Shown: in pieces, positions 53,760 to 63,297 of the stretch
Numbering within the stretch: the first letter of the stretch is position 1
How the letters are laid out: each line of letters starts with the position of its first letter
Assembly (NCBI GenBank): GCA_964412555.1
Contig: CAYPPG010000026.1
Coordinates: 37,886 to 101,885, forward strand
Origin: CAYPPG01 sp964412555
GTDB lineage: Bacteria > Hinthialibacterota > Hinthialibacteria > Hinthialibacterales > Hinthialibacteraceae
DNA length: 64,000 bases
Direction: 5' to 3'
Program-made: the position numbers and the translations under genes
The notes under the pieces: model-generated
Seen by the model: the letters and a program-made list of their open reading frames with translations, nothing else
What the model was told of the DNA's origin: nothing
Databases searched by the model: none

Positions 53760-54647
53760 CTATATCACACCGATTCGGTCTGTAATTATTTTGTGTAATC
53801 GTTGAAAATCATCCGGTTGGTACTCGAATGGCTTCGAAACGAGGTCTTTGGTAATCTCATACAATTTTACTTGACCTTGTAATATGTTTCCGGATAGGTC
53901 TTTGATGGTAAAACAGCGATTCATGATTTTTGCCAAAATAGCTTTGCCTTTGAGCAATTCAAGCCAACGTCCATGATTGTACTCAAGTGGATCTATTCCC
54001 CCAGTTAATGTTTTGAAAATCTGTTCGAATTTGCATTCGATGGCATTTTTGCGCAAAGCATTGGAGACTTTTTTCTTGAAAATATCAAACTCGGAAGCCT
54101 TTAGTAACTTTTGTATTGCAACGTCTTTTGTGGTAAAGTCTTCGATGTGTGTGAATAATCGGATCCAGTTTTTTTTAAAGTCTTCTCGGATGGTAAGAAT
54201 AACTTGATTGGCTGTATCGATATAAAGTCGCTCTTGACAGTATTGAAGAATAAATTCGCGTAGTTTTTCTTCTTTTACTCGAAGATGTTCGGATAAAAGA
54301 AGATATTCCGGAATAAGAAAATAGTTCTCAAGTTCTCGCCGGGGCCATACCAACAAATTGGAGGTTGATGGATCCGGAAATTTCACCCAAACATCATTGA
54401 TGAATTGATCATTATGATGATCGCGGTCTATCAAAAAATAATAATCCGGATGATGCTTATAAAGCGCCTCTGCAACGCTTTGGATATGAAAAGAAGGACC
54501 TAATGATTCTACCCTAATCCGATTGCCTAGAAGGATTTCAAGAATGCGCCGGTCCAGTGAATTTTCATCTTTTCCTTCCACAAAAAGAGTATGCCGAGCG
54601 GATTGGCGAATTTCTTCCTGACGAGGCGATCTTCTAATTTCTACCAT
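53760..54647 (-). CDS. TOPRIM/DUF4435 protein, AriB-like partner of AAA ATPase
   Basis: A 295-residue protein with a TOPRIM-type active site: Glu24 (LFVEGKDENSL), Asp74-x-Asp76 (FLIDRDHH) and the DUF4435 signature RRELENYF (103-110). The C-terminal half is helical and unrecognised. The gene starts 3 bases after the AAA ATPase stop. An AAA ATPase followed by a DUF4435 TOPRIM protein is the arrangement of the PARIS anti-phage system, in which AriB is the toxic effector released from AriA when a phage anti-restriction protein is sensed. OLD-type or other ATPase-nuclease pairs are alternatives. Confidence 0.75.
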   Translation of the reverse strand: MVEIRRSPRQEEIRQSARHTLFVEGKDENSLDRRILEILLGNRIRVESLGPSFHIQSVAEALYKHHPDYYFLIDRDHHNDQFINDVWVKFPDPSTSNLLVWPRRELENYFLIPEYLLLSEHLRVKEEKLREFILQYCQERLYIDTANQVILTIREDFKKNWIRLFTHIEDFTTKDVAIQKLLKASEFDIFKKKVSNALRKNAIECKFEQIFKTLTGGIDPLEYNHGRWLELLKGKAILAKIMNRCFTIKDLSGNILQGQVKLYEITKDLVSKPFEYQPDDFQRLHKIITDRIGVI

Positions 54648-54650
54648 TGT

Positions 54651-55730
54651 TTATCTCTCGGATGCAACCAGCAAGATACGTCGTTCGTCCGGAACGGATG
54701 AGAAAATTTCTTCGGAATGAGTAGCAATGATATATTGGTTTTGTGGAGCCATTTCGAATAAGCTTTGAATAAAACCACGATGCCATTCCACATTGAGATG
54801 GAGCTCCGGTTCGTCTATCAGGATAATTCCGGGCATATCTTTTGTATAATGCCAAATCAAGAAAAGTGTTGAAATTATTTCTTTCTGGCCCGAGCTCAAT
54901 CCATCAAATGCAAAAGAATTTCCATTATTCGTTGGAGTAATCCGAAATTCAACCGTATTGTCAGGGGAAGGACGTAATTTTTCAATTTTGCCCCCCGCGT
55001 ATTTCCCAACCAATTCATTCAATTTTGTCAAAATGTCTTTGGCTTCTTCATCGTCAAGATTCTCAAAGAGTTCTGCCTTACTCATCATCGAGCGTAGAAT
55101 TTCTAGTTTGAATGTACTTACAGGAAACTCTATCCGCGGATGAATTCTTGACCGGCGGTAATATTGATCGCCTTCAACCATCATACCTAATTCAGGATTA
55201 CCTTCTTGTACTTTTCTATAGCTATGAAAATACAATAATGGAGGAAGAAACAATGGCTCGGAATTAAGGGCAACTAAGGAGAGCAGAAACCTTTCTGAAA
55301 ATGTTTTTGGATGAATCTTTGAACGTCTGAAAAATTCGCGAAATGGATTTGTATTTCCTTTAACATTTATCTTTCCATTATGGCTTAATGTTACAGTTAT
55401 TCCGGCTTTTTCGGAATTGATTGTAAATATGCCTTCAATGGATGCATATTTTTCGCCAGCTCTAATCAACAAATCATGAAGATTAACCGGGAAACCTGAA
55501 CGTTTCAAAAAATAAAATGCGTCTTCCTCTCCAATTGTTCCTAGAAATAGGAGTGCACATGATTCTAAAACAGATGTTTTTCCCAGCCCGTTTTTGCTGC
55601 CCATAATGAATACGTCCGGATCGTTTTTCATTTTGGGGGGTGGAAATTCAATCTCAAGGGAATCAAGAGCTTTGAAATTGTTGATTTTCAATTTTCTTAG
55701 TTTGAGTCCCTTTGTTTTGCGTTCTATCAT
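54651..55730 (-). CDS. AAA ATPase (AriA-like), putative phage-defence sensor
   Basis: A 359-residue ABC/AAA15-type ATPase. Walker A GSKNGLGKTS (44-53), signature LSSGQKE (278-284), Walker B IILIDEPELHL (302-312, Asp306-Glu307) and the H-loop ATHSEEI (His338). ATG at 55730 is preferred as GGAG lies just upstream; a longer frame starts 72 bases earlier. It pairs tightly with the TOPRIM gene. Defence assignment rests on this pairing and on domain type. Known AriA proteins are somewhat longer, so a related but distinct system is possible. Confidence 0.75.
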   Translation of the reverse strand: MIERKTKGLKLRKLKINNFKALDSLEIEFPPPKMKNDPDVFIMGSKNGLGKTSVLESCALLFLGTIGEEDAFYFLKRSGFPVNLHDLLIRAGEKYASIEGIFTINSEKAGITVTLSHNGKINVKGNTNPFREFFRRSKIHPKTFSERFLLSLVALNSEPLFLPPLLYFHSYRKVQEGNPELGMMVEGDQYYRRSRIHPRIEFPVSTFKLEILRSMMSKAELFENLDDEEAKDILTKLNELVGKYAGGKIEKLRPSPDNTVEFRITPTNNGNSFAFDGLSSGQKEIISTLFLIWHYTKDMPGIILIDEPELHLNVEWHRGFIQSLFEMAPQNQYIIATHSEEIFSSVPDERRILLVASER

Positions 55731-55834
55731 TCGATACGCTCCAATTGTATTCGATGATCCAATAACGGACATTGGTATTTCGTCGAATAGAAATGTAAAC
55801 AATTATCTCACATTCAGGATCCGTTTTCAATTGA

Positions 55835-56428
55835 TCATCCCCCTGCCGTAATTGGCACATTCGTTACATCACCTCCCCAGCGCCCGATATCCCCTCGGCT
55901 AATCAATCCGTTCGTCGGATGATACACGCGGGCGTTCGCACCTTGTTCATTGCCCTGCGACATCTGAACATACACCCATTCGATCGCGTCCTGATTGCGA
56001 TCCGGTCCCCAACTGGCCAGGCAGTAGCCTTTTGTGCTCAAATCGGGGCGATTGATCGCATTGATCCAGTTGCCAGGTCCGCTATCTTCATAGTAGTAAT
56101 TGAAATATAAATAACTTTCCCGGTTGTTCCCGGTGTTCCCCTGTTGTGCTTTGAATATATCGCGAAAACCTACACTGGCGATATAAGAAACCGGAGTAGT
56201 CAAGCCGATCAAATGGACTGTCAGGTGCGAAAAATTGTTTGGGTGTTTGTTGTTGTCGAGAAAATAGAGATCGATAGCCGTTCCTAGTGCTTTCAGATCG
56301 CCGTTCGTTCGGGCGATTCGGGCACGAGTTTGAGCGTTTAAAAAATTCGGCACTGCAATAGCGGCCAGAATGCCGATAATGGCTACGACAATGAGTAATT
56401 CGATCAATGTGAATCCCTTTTTTTTCAT
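55835..56428 (-). CDS. Prepilin (GspG/PilA-like pseudopilin)
   Basis: A 197-residue type IV prepilin. Short leader MKKKG, cleavage before Phe, then FTLIELLIVVAIIGILAAIAVPNF with the conserved Glu5. The globular part (KALGTAIDLYFLDNNKHP, GYCLASWGPDRNQD) resembles GspG-like pseudopilins of uncultured phyla. It is processed by a prepilin peptidase and assembled by a PilB/GspE ATPase such as that at 8430-10076. No other pilus gene is adjacent. AAAGGA upstream. Confidence 0.92.
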   Translation of the reverse strand: MKKKGFTLIELLIVVAIIGILAAIAVPNFLNAQTRARIARTNGDLKALGTAIDLYFLDNNKHPNNFSHLTVHLIGLTTPVSYIASVGFRDIFKAQQGNTGNNRESYLYFNYYYEDSGPGNWINAINRPDLSTKGYCLASWGPDRNQDAIEWVYVQMSQGNEQGANARVYHPTNGLISRGDIGRWGGDVTNVPITAGG

Positions 56429-56602
56429 ATTATTTCCTTTTGTTTGAATGTTCTGTTTGGGAGTACTCTAGTGATTACTATAGAGGATAAGTTTGGATAC
56501 GATTTTCGGCAAGTATCTTGATTGAAGGAACATTGGATAGAAACGGGAAATGTATTCTTCGGGATGGGAAGAAAAATTACAAAATTCTCATGAATACATA
56601 AA

Positions 56603-58826
56603 TTATTTGATTACGCTTGTCCCGGGTCCTATTTCATGTTTTTCTCCATTCGGCATCATGACTTCCGCTTCAATGGATTCCGGGATGACAATTTTGAGTG
56701 AAAAAGTTGGAACGCTTTCCCATTGGACCTGGATATCACCATGCGGTGTCGGAACGGTTCCCTTCGCCCATTGTAAACCGGTAGGATGGGGACGGATTTG
56801 CACTCGAGTAAATCCCGGTTCGAGCGGTTGCACGCCGAGAAGGACTTTCATAAAAGTATAGGTCGGGGAAGCTGACCAGGCATGGCATTCGCTTCTGCCG
56901 TTCTTCATTGGCAACATCGAATAGAATGGCATAGATATTCGCATGTTGGCTGAGCGTGTTGATTTCGATGCCATCCGTATACAATCCCTCTTTTTCCGAC
57001 CATGCATATTGGTTGACCGCCGCTGCCAATTTTTGCGAAATTTGGCGAAATCGCTGTGCTTCGAGTGGATTGTCCAGCGCCTCCATCAGCCTGGCTCCGG
57101 CATCTAATGCCCCTTTGTACAGTAGGGTCGAAATCGTGCAGTTTTCATCGACAGCGGGTGGCATGCCGTGGGTACGGAAGGCCCAATCGTGGTAATTCCA
57201 GTAGGGCAAATCGGCGAGGAAACCTTGCTTTGTTTGGTATTCTTCAAAGAACCGCAGAACGGAATACATTCCCCCCGCCATTTCCCGTACCATTTCGAGA
57301 TCACCAGTATGCATGTAATAATCTTCCAGCATCATGACCCAGAACAACGAAAAACCGGGGATTACTTGATACATATTCGCGGGATAGCGGGATTGTGTCA
57401 GCCCTTCCGGAATACGGGAACGGTCGAGATGCCGCAAAGCCAATGCCGGTAAGTGCGTATCGCCGAAAGCGTAATAGGTGACCAATATCTGAATCCGCGT
57501 ATCGCCCGCATACTGCAGTTGTTCATAATAGGGACAATCTTCGTAACTCTCATGCGCACAAAGACGTGCAGTGTATTTCCCGACTTCCCATATTTCATTC
57601 AACAGCGGATCCGAACATTCGAACGAACCCCGCTCAGGAAAAGCATAGCTCGTCCAGCGATAATTGAGACCGTGAATGGTGACCGGCGTATCGCTCTTGA
57701 CCGCTACACGAACATACCAAAAAGTTCGGTGCAAAAACGGCTCATAGATTTGGCGCCCATATCGCGTCGTATAAATATCGTTATACCCCTCTACCCGTTT
57801 GTCTTCCAAACGGTCCCGCCGGTCTTTCTTGCCGTCAAGACTCGGGGCTTCGGCATATTTGATTTCCACAATGGCATTGCCTTGACTTTCCAATTCCAGG
57901 CATGGATACGCTGTGACCAAGCGGCCGGCATCAAAAATGACGTAATGAATTTTTCCGTCACCGGGTAGAGTGATCGGAAGAGAGGGATTCTCTTGCTCCG
58001 GCTCGATTTCAAATAGGAAGGGAGGAAATTCTTTCTTGTCCGGAACTATTCCCGCTTGAATCGCTTCACTGGATTCTTCCGGCCGTTCTTCCAATGGCGG
58101 GATTGACCGTGGGATCAATTTCCAAGGCGAATGAGTATCGCGTTCACCCCAAATGGAGGGATGTCCCAGGTTTTTGGCGTTTTCCCATCGTCCATCGTCG
58201 TACTCGATTGCCTGCCACCCCACCGGCACGTATCGGGCATCCACTTTTTCCAACCAATTCCCGGCCAGATAGCCGATCCATTTGAGCAGAAAATCTTCGC
58301 CGGCGCTTTCGATGCCGGGGCAAACGTAGGTTTTCCAGGAAGTATCCGATTTGAGTTCTTTCGATTCGAACACGAAAGCCGGTTGTTGACTGATTTGAAA
58401 AATCGGGCCTCCCCATCCCCAATACATGATTTCCGCTGCAACGACATTTTTTCCTGGTTTGATCAGCGAAGAAATATCGAGTGTATCATACATTTTATGA
58501 TCCGGATCGAATCGAGCCGGTCCCCGGGCTACTGGCTCCCCATTGATCCACATTTTGAATTTGCTGTCGGCAGAAACATAGACTCGCTTGAAGGCGGAAG
58601 GATCATCCGTTTCGAATGTTTTCCGGACATAGAACACCTTGCCGACATCATCGGAATGAATCCCTTCTGGCGGACCGATCCAGGATGATTCCCATATCCC
58701 ATCCTTGGCTTCCATAACATAATACTTGCCGATTTCGGTCCAAGCATCTGAATCTTCGCTATAAACATAACTTGTAGTTATCATTGAGATAATGGAAATA
58801 AAAATTGCAGATAAAATTATATTCAT
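56603..58826 (-). pseudogene. GH78-like alpha-L-rhamnosidase, internal deletion and frameshift
   Basis: The main frame (56736-58826) has a signal peptide and the GH78 N-terminal sandwiches (SSWIGPPEG, FKMWINGEPVARGPARFDP), then the catalytic-domain start (HESYEDCPYYEQLQYAGDTR). It continues through LSQHANIYAILFDVANEER and then runs out of family sequence. From there the C-terminal part continues in another frame (NGRSECHAWSASPTYTF, LGVQPLEPGFTRVQIRP) to a stop at 56603. Intact GH78 proteins have about 80-100 residues between these points, so sequence is missing as well as out of frame. A rhamnose-releasing enzyme that is now inactive, unless the assembly is at fault. Confidence 0.8.
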
Positions 58827-58961
58827 GAGAAGCTTCTCCTTCCAATTTATATGAGTTTGCGGCGTTTTTAATATACACTTGTTCAGTGCCAGTCAAATTT
58901 CTCTCTCCTTATTGAAAAAATTGTCTTATAATATCACGGGAAGGGAATATGAGGAACAACT

Positions 58962-59282
58962 ATGAATCAACATGTCAAGACTGTGCTAACCACACTACGT
59001 CGATGGTTTGAATCATATTACGGTGATCGCCTAGACCGATTGATACTTTTTGGCTCTCACGCACGTGGAGATGCCAATCCTGGATCAGATATCGATGTAC
59101 TGGTTGTATTAAAAGGACCTGTGAATTCAATTGATGAAATCAATAAAACAAATCATGCAATTGCAGATCTTTCTTTAAAATATGATGTCGTCATATCTTG
59201 TGTATTTATTGATCAAGAGACTTTCAACCATCGCTTTGGACCATTTTTACGAAATGTTCGTAGAGAAGGCGTAGCACTTTGA
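58962..59282 (+). CDS. MNT-domain nucleotidyltransferase (antitoxin)
   Basis: A 106-residue minimal nucleotidyltransferase. Motif GSHARG (31-36) with the catalytic Asp43-x-Asp45 (GSDIDVLVVL). In MNT-HEPN modules the MNT protein neutralises the HEPN RNase by adding nucleotides near its active site. Its stop overlaps the TTG start of the HEPN gene (TTGA). GAGGA ribosome site; a TATAAT-like element lies at 58927-58932 with no good -35. Confidence 0.9.
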   Translation: MNQHVKTVLTTLRRWFESYYGDRLDRLILFGSHARGDANPGSDIDVLVVLKGPVNSIDEINKTNHAIADLSLKYDVVISCVFIDQETFNHRFGPFLRNVRREGVAL

Positions 59283-59650
59283 AAGAAGAACAAGCAGATT
59301 TGTTGAAAAAGGCTTCGGAAAGTTTGGAAGCAGCAAACATCTTATTATCTGAGGGATTCCCTGGTTTTGCTGCTTCGAGAGCCTATTATACGATGTTTTA
59401 TATTGCTCAAGCTTTTTTAGAAGGCGATAATATTGCTTTTTCGAAGCACAAAGCGACAATCAGTGCTTTTGGGAAATTATTTGCCAAGACGGGAAAAGTA
59501 CCTCAAGAGTTTCATCGATATTTGATTGACGCCATGACAGTACGTCATCAGGGCGATTACGCACCAACAGGAATTGTGACCTTTAAAAAAGCGACAGAAT
59601 TGGTTAACCATGCAGAAGAATTTTTAAGATTTGCAAAACAAAATTTATAG
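59279..59650 (+). CDS. HEPN-domain toxin
   Basis: A 123-residue helical HEPN protein (SLEAANILLSEGFPGFAASRAYYTMFY), the RNase or partner half of the MNT-HEPN toxin-antitoxin pair. The active-site region reads R89-H-Q-G-D-Y94, an R-x4-Y form instead of the strict R-x4-6-H, as in part of this family. The TTG start overlaps the MNT stop by 4 bases, which implies translational coupling. Confidence 0.88.
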   Translation: MKEEQADLLKKASESLEAANILLSEGFPGFAASRAYYTMFYIAQAFLEGDNIAFSKHKATISAFGKLFAKTGKVPQEFHRYLIDAMTVRHQGDYAPTGIVTFKKATELVNHAEEFLRFAKQNL

Positions 59651-59825
59651 CATTCAATGGACAAAAATAAAGGTTCCGTATTAGGAATTTGTCCTCTCCG
59701 ATTTCTGAGATCGTTTGTTTGTTCTGCTTGACACAATGAATTTTTGTATGCGATAATCTTAATCATTCAATAAGCATGGCTTTTCCGTGCTTCAAACATC
59801 CTGTTTTTCAGGGGAGGTATGTGAC

Positions 59826-60620
59826 ATGGTGTATCGTATATCTTTATTGTTGGTTTTTTGCTTGGCTGTCGGTTTTTCGGTGATGGCTCAGGATCTAACC
59901 AGTGGTCTCGAAATGTATTTGAAATTCGACGAGGGTAGCGGTGAGGTCGCGAGTGATTCTTCCGGCAAGGGGCATGACGCTTCTTTCCGCAACGGCGATC
60001 CGATGTGGGTCGATGGGATTCAGGGAGCGGCTTTGGACTTCGACGGCGACGATGATTTGACGACCGTCGGCTGGCATGGAATTGAAGGAGACAATCCGCG
60101 GACGGTTTCCTATTGGATCAAGACCGATTGGGCTGTCGATGCCTCTAGCGGCACTGTCGGTTGGGGATTCTCGACGGAAAATGGCCAGAAATGGCATACC
60201 CGGCTGAACAATACGGAAAGCAATGGTACTGTCGGTGCGATTCGAACCGAAATCCAAGGCAATTATTTCATCGGCTCCACTCCCGTGAATAACGGCCAAT
60301 GGCACCACCTTGTTTCCGTGTTCCCCGAGGGCGGAACGGTCATGACCGATGTGGTTCATTACGTGGATGGCGTGGAAGAAGTGATGTCCGGCACGAATAC
60401 AGCGAATGCCGATATTCTTGTCAATACCGCCGGGGAAGATACAGGAACCGAAGTGGAAATCGGAAGCCGGCTGCAAGGTGAAGCAAACCAGTTTTTCATA
60501 GGAACGGTGGATGAAGTGCGTATTTACAGCCGAGGCTTATCCGCTTCGGATGTCTTGGCCTTGTTTATCAGCGAAGGCGGGCAGGCATCCGGTGTGCCGT
60601 ATTATTATATGCTCTATTAA
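59826..60620 (+). CDS. Secreted LamG-domain protein
   Basis: A 264-residue exported protein: signal peptide ending about VMAQ, then a single LamG/concanavalin-like domain (LEMYLKFDEGSGEVASDSSG, NNGQWHHLVSVF, GTVDEVRIYSRGLSASDVLAL). It is probably a glycan-binding protein; no catalytic motif. ATG at 59826 follows GGGGAGG, in preference to an upstream frame. Stand-alone gene. Confidence 0.85.
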   Translation: MVYRISLLLVFCLAVGFSVMAQDLTSGLEMYLKFDEGSGEVASDSSGKGHDASFRNGDPMWVDGIQGAALDFDGDDDLTTVGWHGIEGDNPRTVSYWIKTDWAVDASSGTVGWGFSTENGQKWHTRLNNTESNGTVGAIRTEIQGNYFIGSTPVNNGQWHHLVSVFPEGGTVMTDVVHYVDGVEEVMSGTNTANADILVNTAGEDTGTEVEIGSRLQGEANQFFIGTVDEVRIYSRGLSASDVLALFISEGGQASGVPYYYMLY

Positions 60621-60749
60621 TCAAAGAGGAATTAGATGGTGCAATAAGGGATTTTGTATTGCGAATGATAGCGCATTCTTTTCAAGTAGGAGAATGCGCT
60701 TATTTTATATGTGTAATTTCCCTTATACACCTTGGAATGGGATATAACG

Positions 60750-62243
60750 ATGGGGAACCAACCGAATTCGAAAGAACAAGAAAATGTTCAGACCTCTGAA
60801 GAAGTTTCCAATGGCGAGGTCCATCAGGAGAAGGAGGATAAATCTGATTTTGACTGGGGAGATGGTTTGAATTTACAAGTCGGGGCGGGAGAAATGAAGG
60901 CTACACTGGAATTGAGTATGGAGCACCATGCGCATTACACGCCGGAAGATCTGGTTCGATTCTTGGAACAACAAAATATTGTTCATAAAATTGATCGAGA
61001 ATCGATTCAATCGATATTTGATCAGAAATTGTTCAATACCGGCATTGTTGTTGCCAAAGGAACACCTCCACAATCCGGCCAAAATGGACGTGTGGAGTGG
61101 GAGATTGATTTGTCTATTTTGGATGGTGCTCAGTTGGTGGAACGGGGGGGAAGAGTCGACTGGAAAGAACGGCATCATGTTTTACCGGTTAAACAAGATC
61201 AGTTGCTGGCGCGTTTGGTTGAGCCGACCGAAGGTGAACCTGGTTTGAACGTATATGGGAAGGAACTTCCTGCTACACCAGGAAAAGAGGCAAAACTCAC
61301 ACCGGGAAAAGGAATGCGTATCAGTGAGGATGGTAAAGAAATGTATGCAGAACTCTCCGGTGTGGTATGCCGGGAAGGCAGCAAGATTTCCATTGTCGAT
61401 ACATACAGTGTGAATGGGGATGTGAACTTAGAAACCGGAAATATCCACTATGACGAGACCGTCATGATTTCCGGCGGTGTATTGACCGATTTTAAAGTGC
61501 ATGCAGGACAAGATGTTCATGTGAACGGATTGGTAGAAGGGGCAACCATCGAAGCAAAAGGAAATTTGTATCTTTTGGCAGGAATTCAGGGGAATGATAA
61601 AGCCATTATTAAGGCGAATGGTGACATTACTACGAAATTTATCAACAATGCTAATGTCGTGGCGGGAGGGAGTATTTTTGTTGAGGGAGCCATTACACAT
61701 TCTTCTGTAAAAGCATATGGTAAAGTGGTCTTGGGAGGGGGGAAAAAAGCGGTGATTTTAGGAGGGCGTGTATCTGCCGAGTTGGAAATTGTCGCCGATG
61801 TGATCGGTTCCGAATTCGGAGCGAAAACTTTGGTTGTTGTAGGAGAAGAACTTCGGGAATTGCAGGAACAGAAAACGGAGAAAGAACAGAAACTGGAAAG
61901 CCTCAAAGAAAATTATCAAAAAACCAAACAGGCGTTGCAATCCTATGAATCGGTAAAAAGGAAAGGAAAGGTATCCAAAAAACAAGAAGCATTGTATCTA
62001 AAATTGGTTCGTTTTGGGATGCAACTGCAAGGACAAATCAAGCAACTGCAAACGGAGATTCAAGGATTGGACGGTCAGGTAGAGAAGGATCGAATAAATC
62101 AAAAAGGTGTTATCGTTCAAGATACGATATGGCCAGGTACAACCGTTCAGATTATGAATCATAAATATCCTATTCAGTCACCGAAGAATAGAGCATGTTT
62201 TACTCTTGTGGGATCTGAAATTGAAATTCGATCCATCACGTAA
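60750..62243 (+). CDS. FapA family (DUF342) protein
   Basis: A 497-residue cytosolic polymer-type protein with the DUF342/FapA pattern: N-terminal domain, central beta-helix-like repeats (GDVNLETGNIHYDETVMISGGV, AGQDVHVNGLVEGATIEAKGNLY), then a long coiled coil (about 375-455). FapA-type proteins are implicated in polar or flagellar assembly and bind small regulators. The start is uncertain: ATG at 60750 has a weak ribosome site and a TTG six codons upstream exists. Confidence 0.85.
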   Translation: MGNQPNSKEQENVQTSEEVSNGEVHQEKEDKSDFDWGDGLNLQVGAGEMKATLELSMEHHAHYTPEDLVRFLEQQNIVHKIDRESIQSIFDQKLFNTGIVVAKGTPPQSGQNGRVEWEIDLSILDGAQLVERGGRVDWKERHHVLPVKQDQLLARLVEPTEGEPGLNVYGKELPATPGKEAKLTPGKGMRISEDGKEMYAELSGVVCREGSKISIVDTYSVNGDVNLETGNIHYDETVMISGGVLTDFKVHAGQDVHVNGLVEGATIEAKGNLYLLAGIQGNDKAIIKANGDITTKFINNANVVAGGSIFVEGAITHSSVKAYGKVVLGGGKKAVILGGRVSAELEIVADVIGSEFGAKTLVVVGEELRELQEQKTEKEQKLESLKENYQKTKQALQSYESVKRKGKVSKKQEALYLKLVRFGMQLQGQIKQLQTEIQGLDGQVEKDRINQKGVIVQDTIWPGTTVQIMNHKYPIQSPKNRACFTLVGSEIEIRSIT

Positions 62244-62301
62244 ACCTATCCTGTTCAATTTTAAGTTGAATCAGGATCAGAGTGGTATTTTTGCGATGCC
62301 C

Positions 62302-63030
62302 TTACTTGTGAATTTCAGAATCGGTCGAGATAGGGAGTGGCATCGCAAGAGGAGAATCACAATGGAATCCTTCGGCATAAGTGGCTCCGATCAAGGTACC
62401 GGTCGAGCGATTGAATGCCTCGATTTGTTGTAAATAATCGCTCATGCCTATATAACGGTAATCATCGGGTAACTCCACGTCGACAAATTGAGTGCGGTAG
62501 GCTTTTAACACTTCGATTTTTTGAGAAAACTGGTCGGAAATGTCCACGGCAAAAGTGACCCGCCGGTGGTCGTGAATAAAATAATACATACACCATCGAG
62601 CAGAGAATGCCGGGGATTCGGTTTCTATTTTGGGTAAACGGGCAAGAAAAAACGCGTCGGCTACCAGACGGGCGGCAGCGATATGATCGGGATGCCGGTC
62701 ATGAGGTGAATTGACAAATATATGTTGGCTACGACAGCGGCGTATGAGTTCCACGATTTTCAATCGGTTTTCCTCATTGTTTGTGATACGGCCGTCACCT
62801 AAGTTTAAGTTCTCCCGAAGATGAAGTCCAAGAGCGGCCGAAGCATTTTCCGCTTCCACTGCACGAGTTTCCGCTGTTCCTTTCGTCCCCAATTCACCCC
62901 GCGTCAGATCCACAAGTCCGACTTTTTTCCCTGCGGAGATCATTTTCAAAATCGAGCCGGCCATACCCAATTCGGCATCATCGGGATGAGGGGCGAAGAT
63001 CAATGCATCCAGTGTTTCATCGTTACTCAT
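62302..63030 (-). CDS. bshB1: PIG-L family deacetylase, BshB1-like
   Basis: A 243-residue zinc N-deacetylase, best matching bacillithiol biosynthesis deacetylase BshB1, which removes acetate from GlcNAc-malate. Motifs: FAPHPDDAELGMAG (His15, Asp17, Asp18), DLTRGELGTKG, PHDRHPDHIAAARLV and the C-terminal SQKIEVLKAYRTQF. No BshA or BshC is nearby, so bacillithiol use is only suggested. ATG at 63030 has AAAAGGA upstream; a longer frame runs through a palindrome and is rejected. Confidence 0.88.
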   Translation of the reverse strand: MSNDETLDALIFAPHPDDAELGMAGSILKMISAGKKVGLVDLTRGELGTKGTAETRAVEAENASAALGLHLRENLNLGDGRITNNEENRLKIVELIRRCRSQHIFVNSPHDRHPDHIAAARLVADAFFLARLPKIETESPAFSARWCMYYFIHDHRRVTFAVDISDQFSQKIEVLKAYRTQFVDVELPDDYRYIGMSDYLQQIEAFNRSTGTLIGATYAEGFHCDSPLAMPLPISTDSEIHK

Positions 63031-63057
63031 ACGCTTATAAGGTCCTTTTTTATTGTG

Positions 63058-63078
63058 GTGCGGACCTCTGGTCTGCAC
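63058..63078. repeat. Palindrome in the bshB1 leader
   Basis: GTGCGGACC and GGTCTGCAC form a 9-bp stem with one mismatch and a 3-base loop, about 28 bases upstream of the bshB1 ATG. Confidence 0.5.
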
Positions 63079-63297
63079 AATTACAATGCAGGCCGGAGTT
63101 CTATATCCGAACATATATATCTATGAATATGACCTTACCTCTACCTTTTCCCCCCGTAAATGGTACAGGAATTTGTTTGTGCAGGAATGAAAAGAGGGAA
63201 ATATTTTATTGCCCAAGCGGACATATGTGTTTCATAAAGGTGAAAAAATCTCTATGATTTCTTGGATGTTCATCATTTTAATAAAAGGAGTTCGTCG

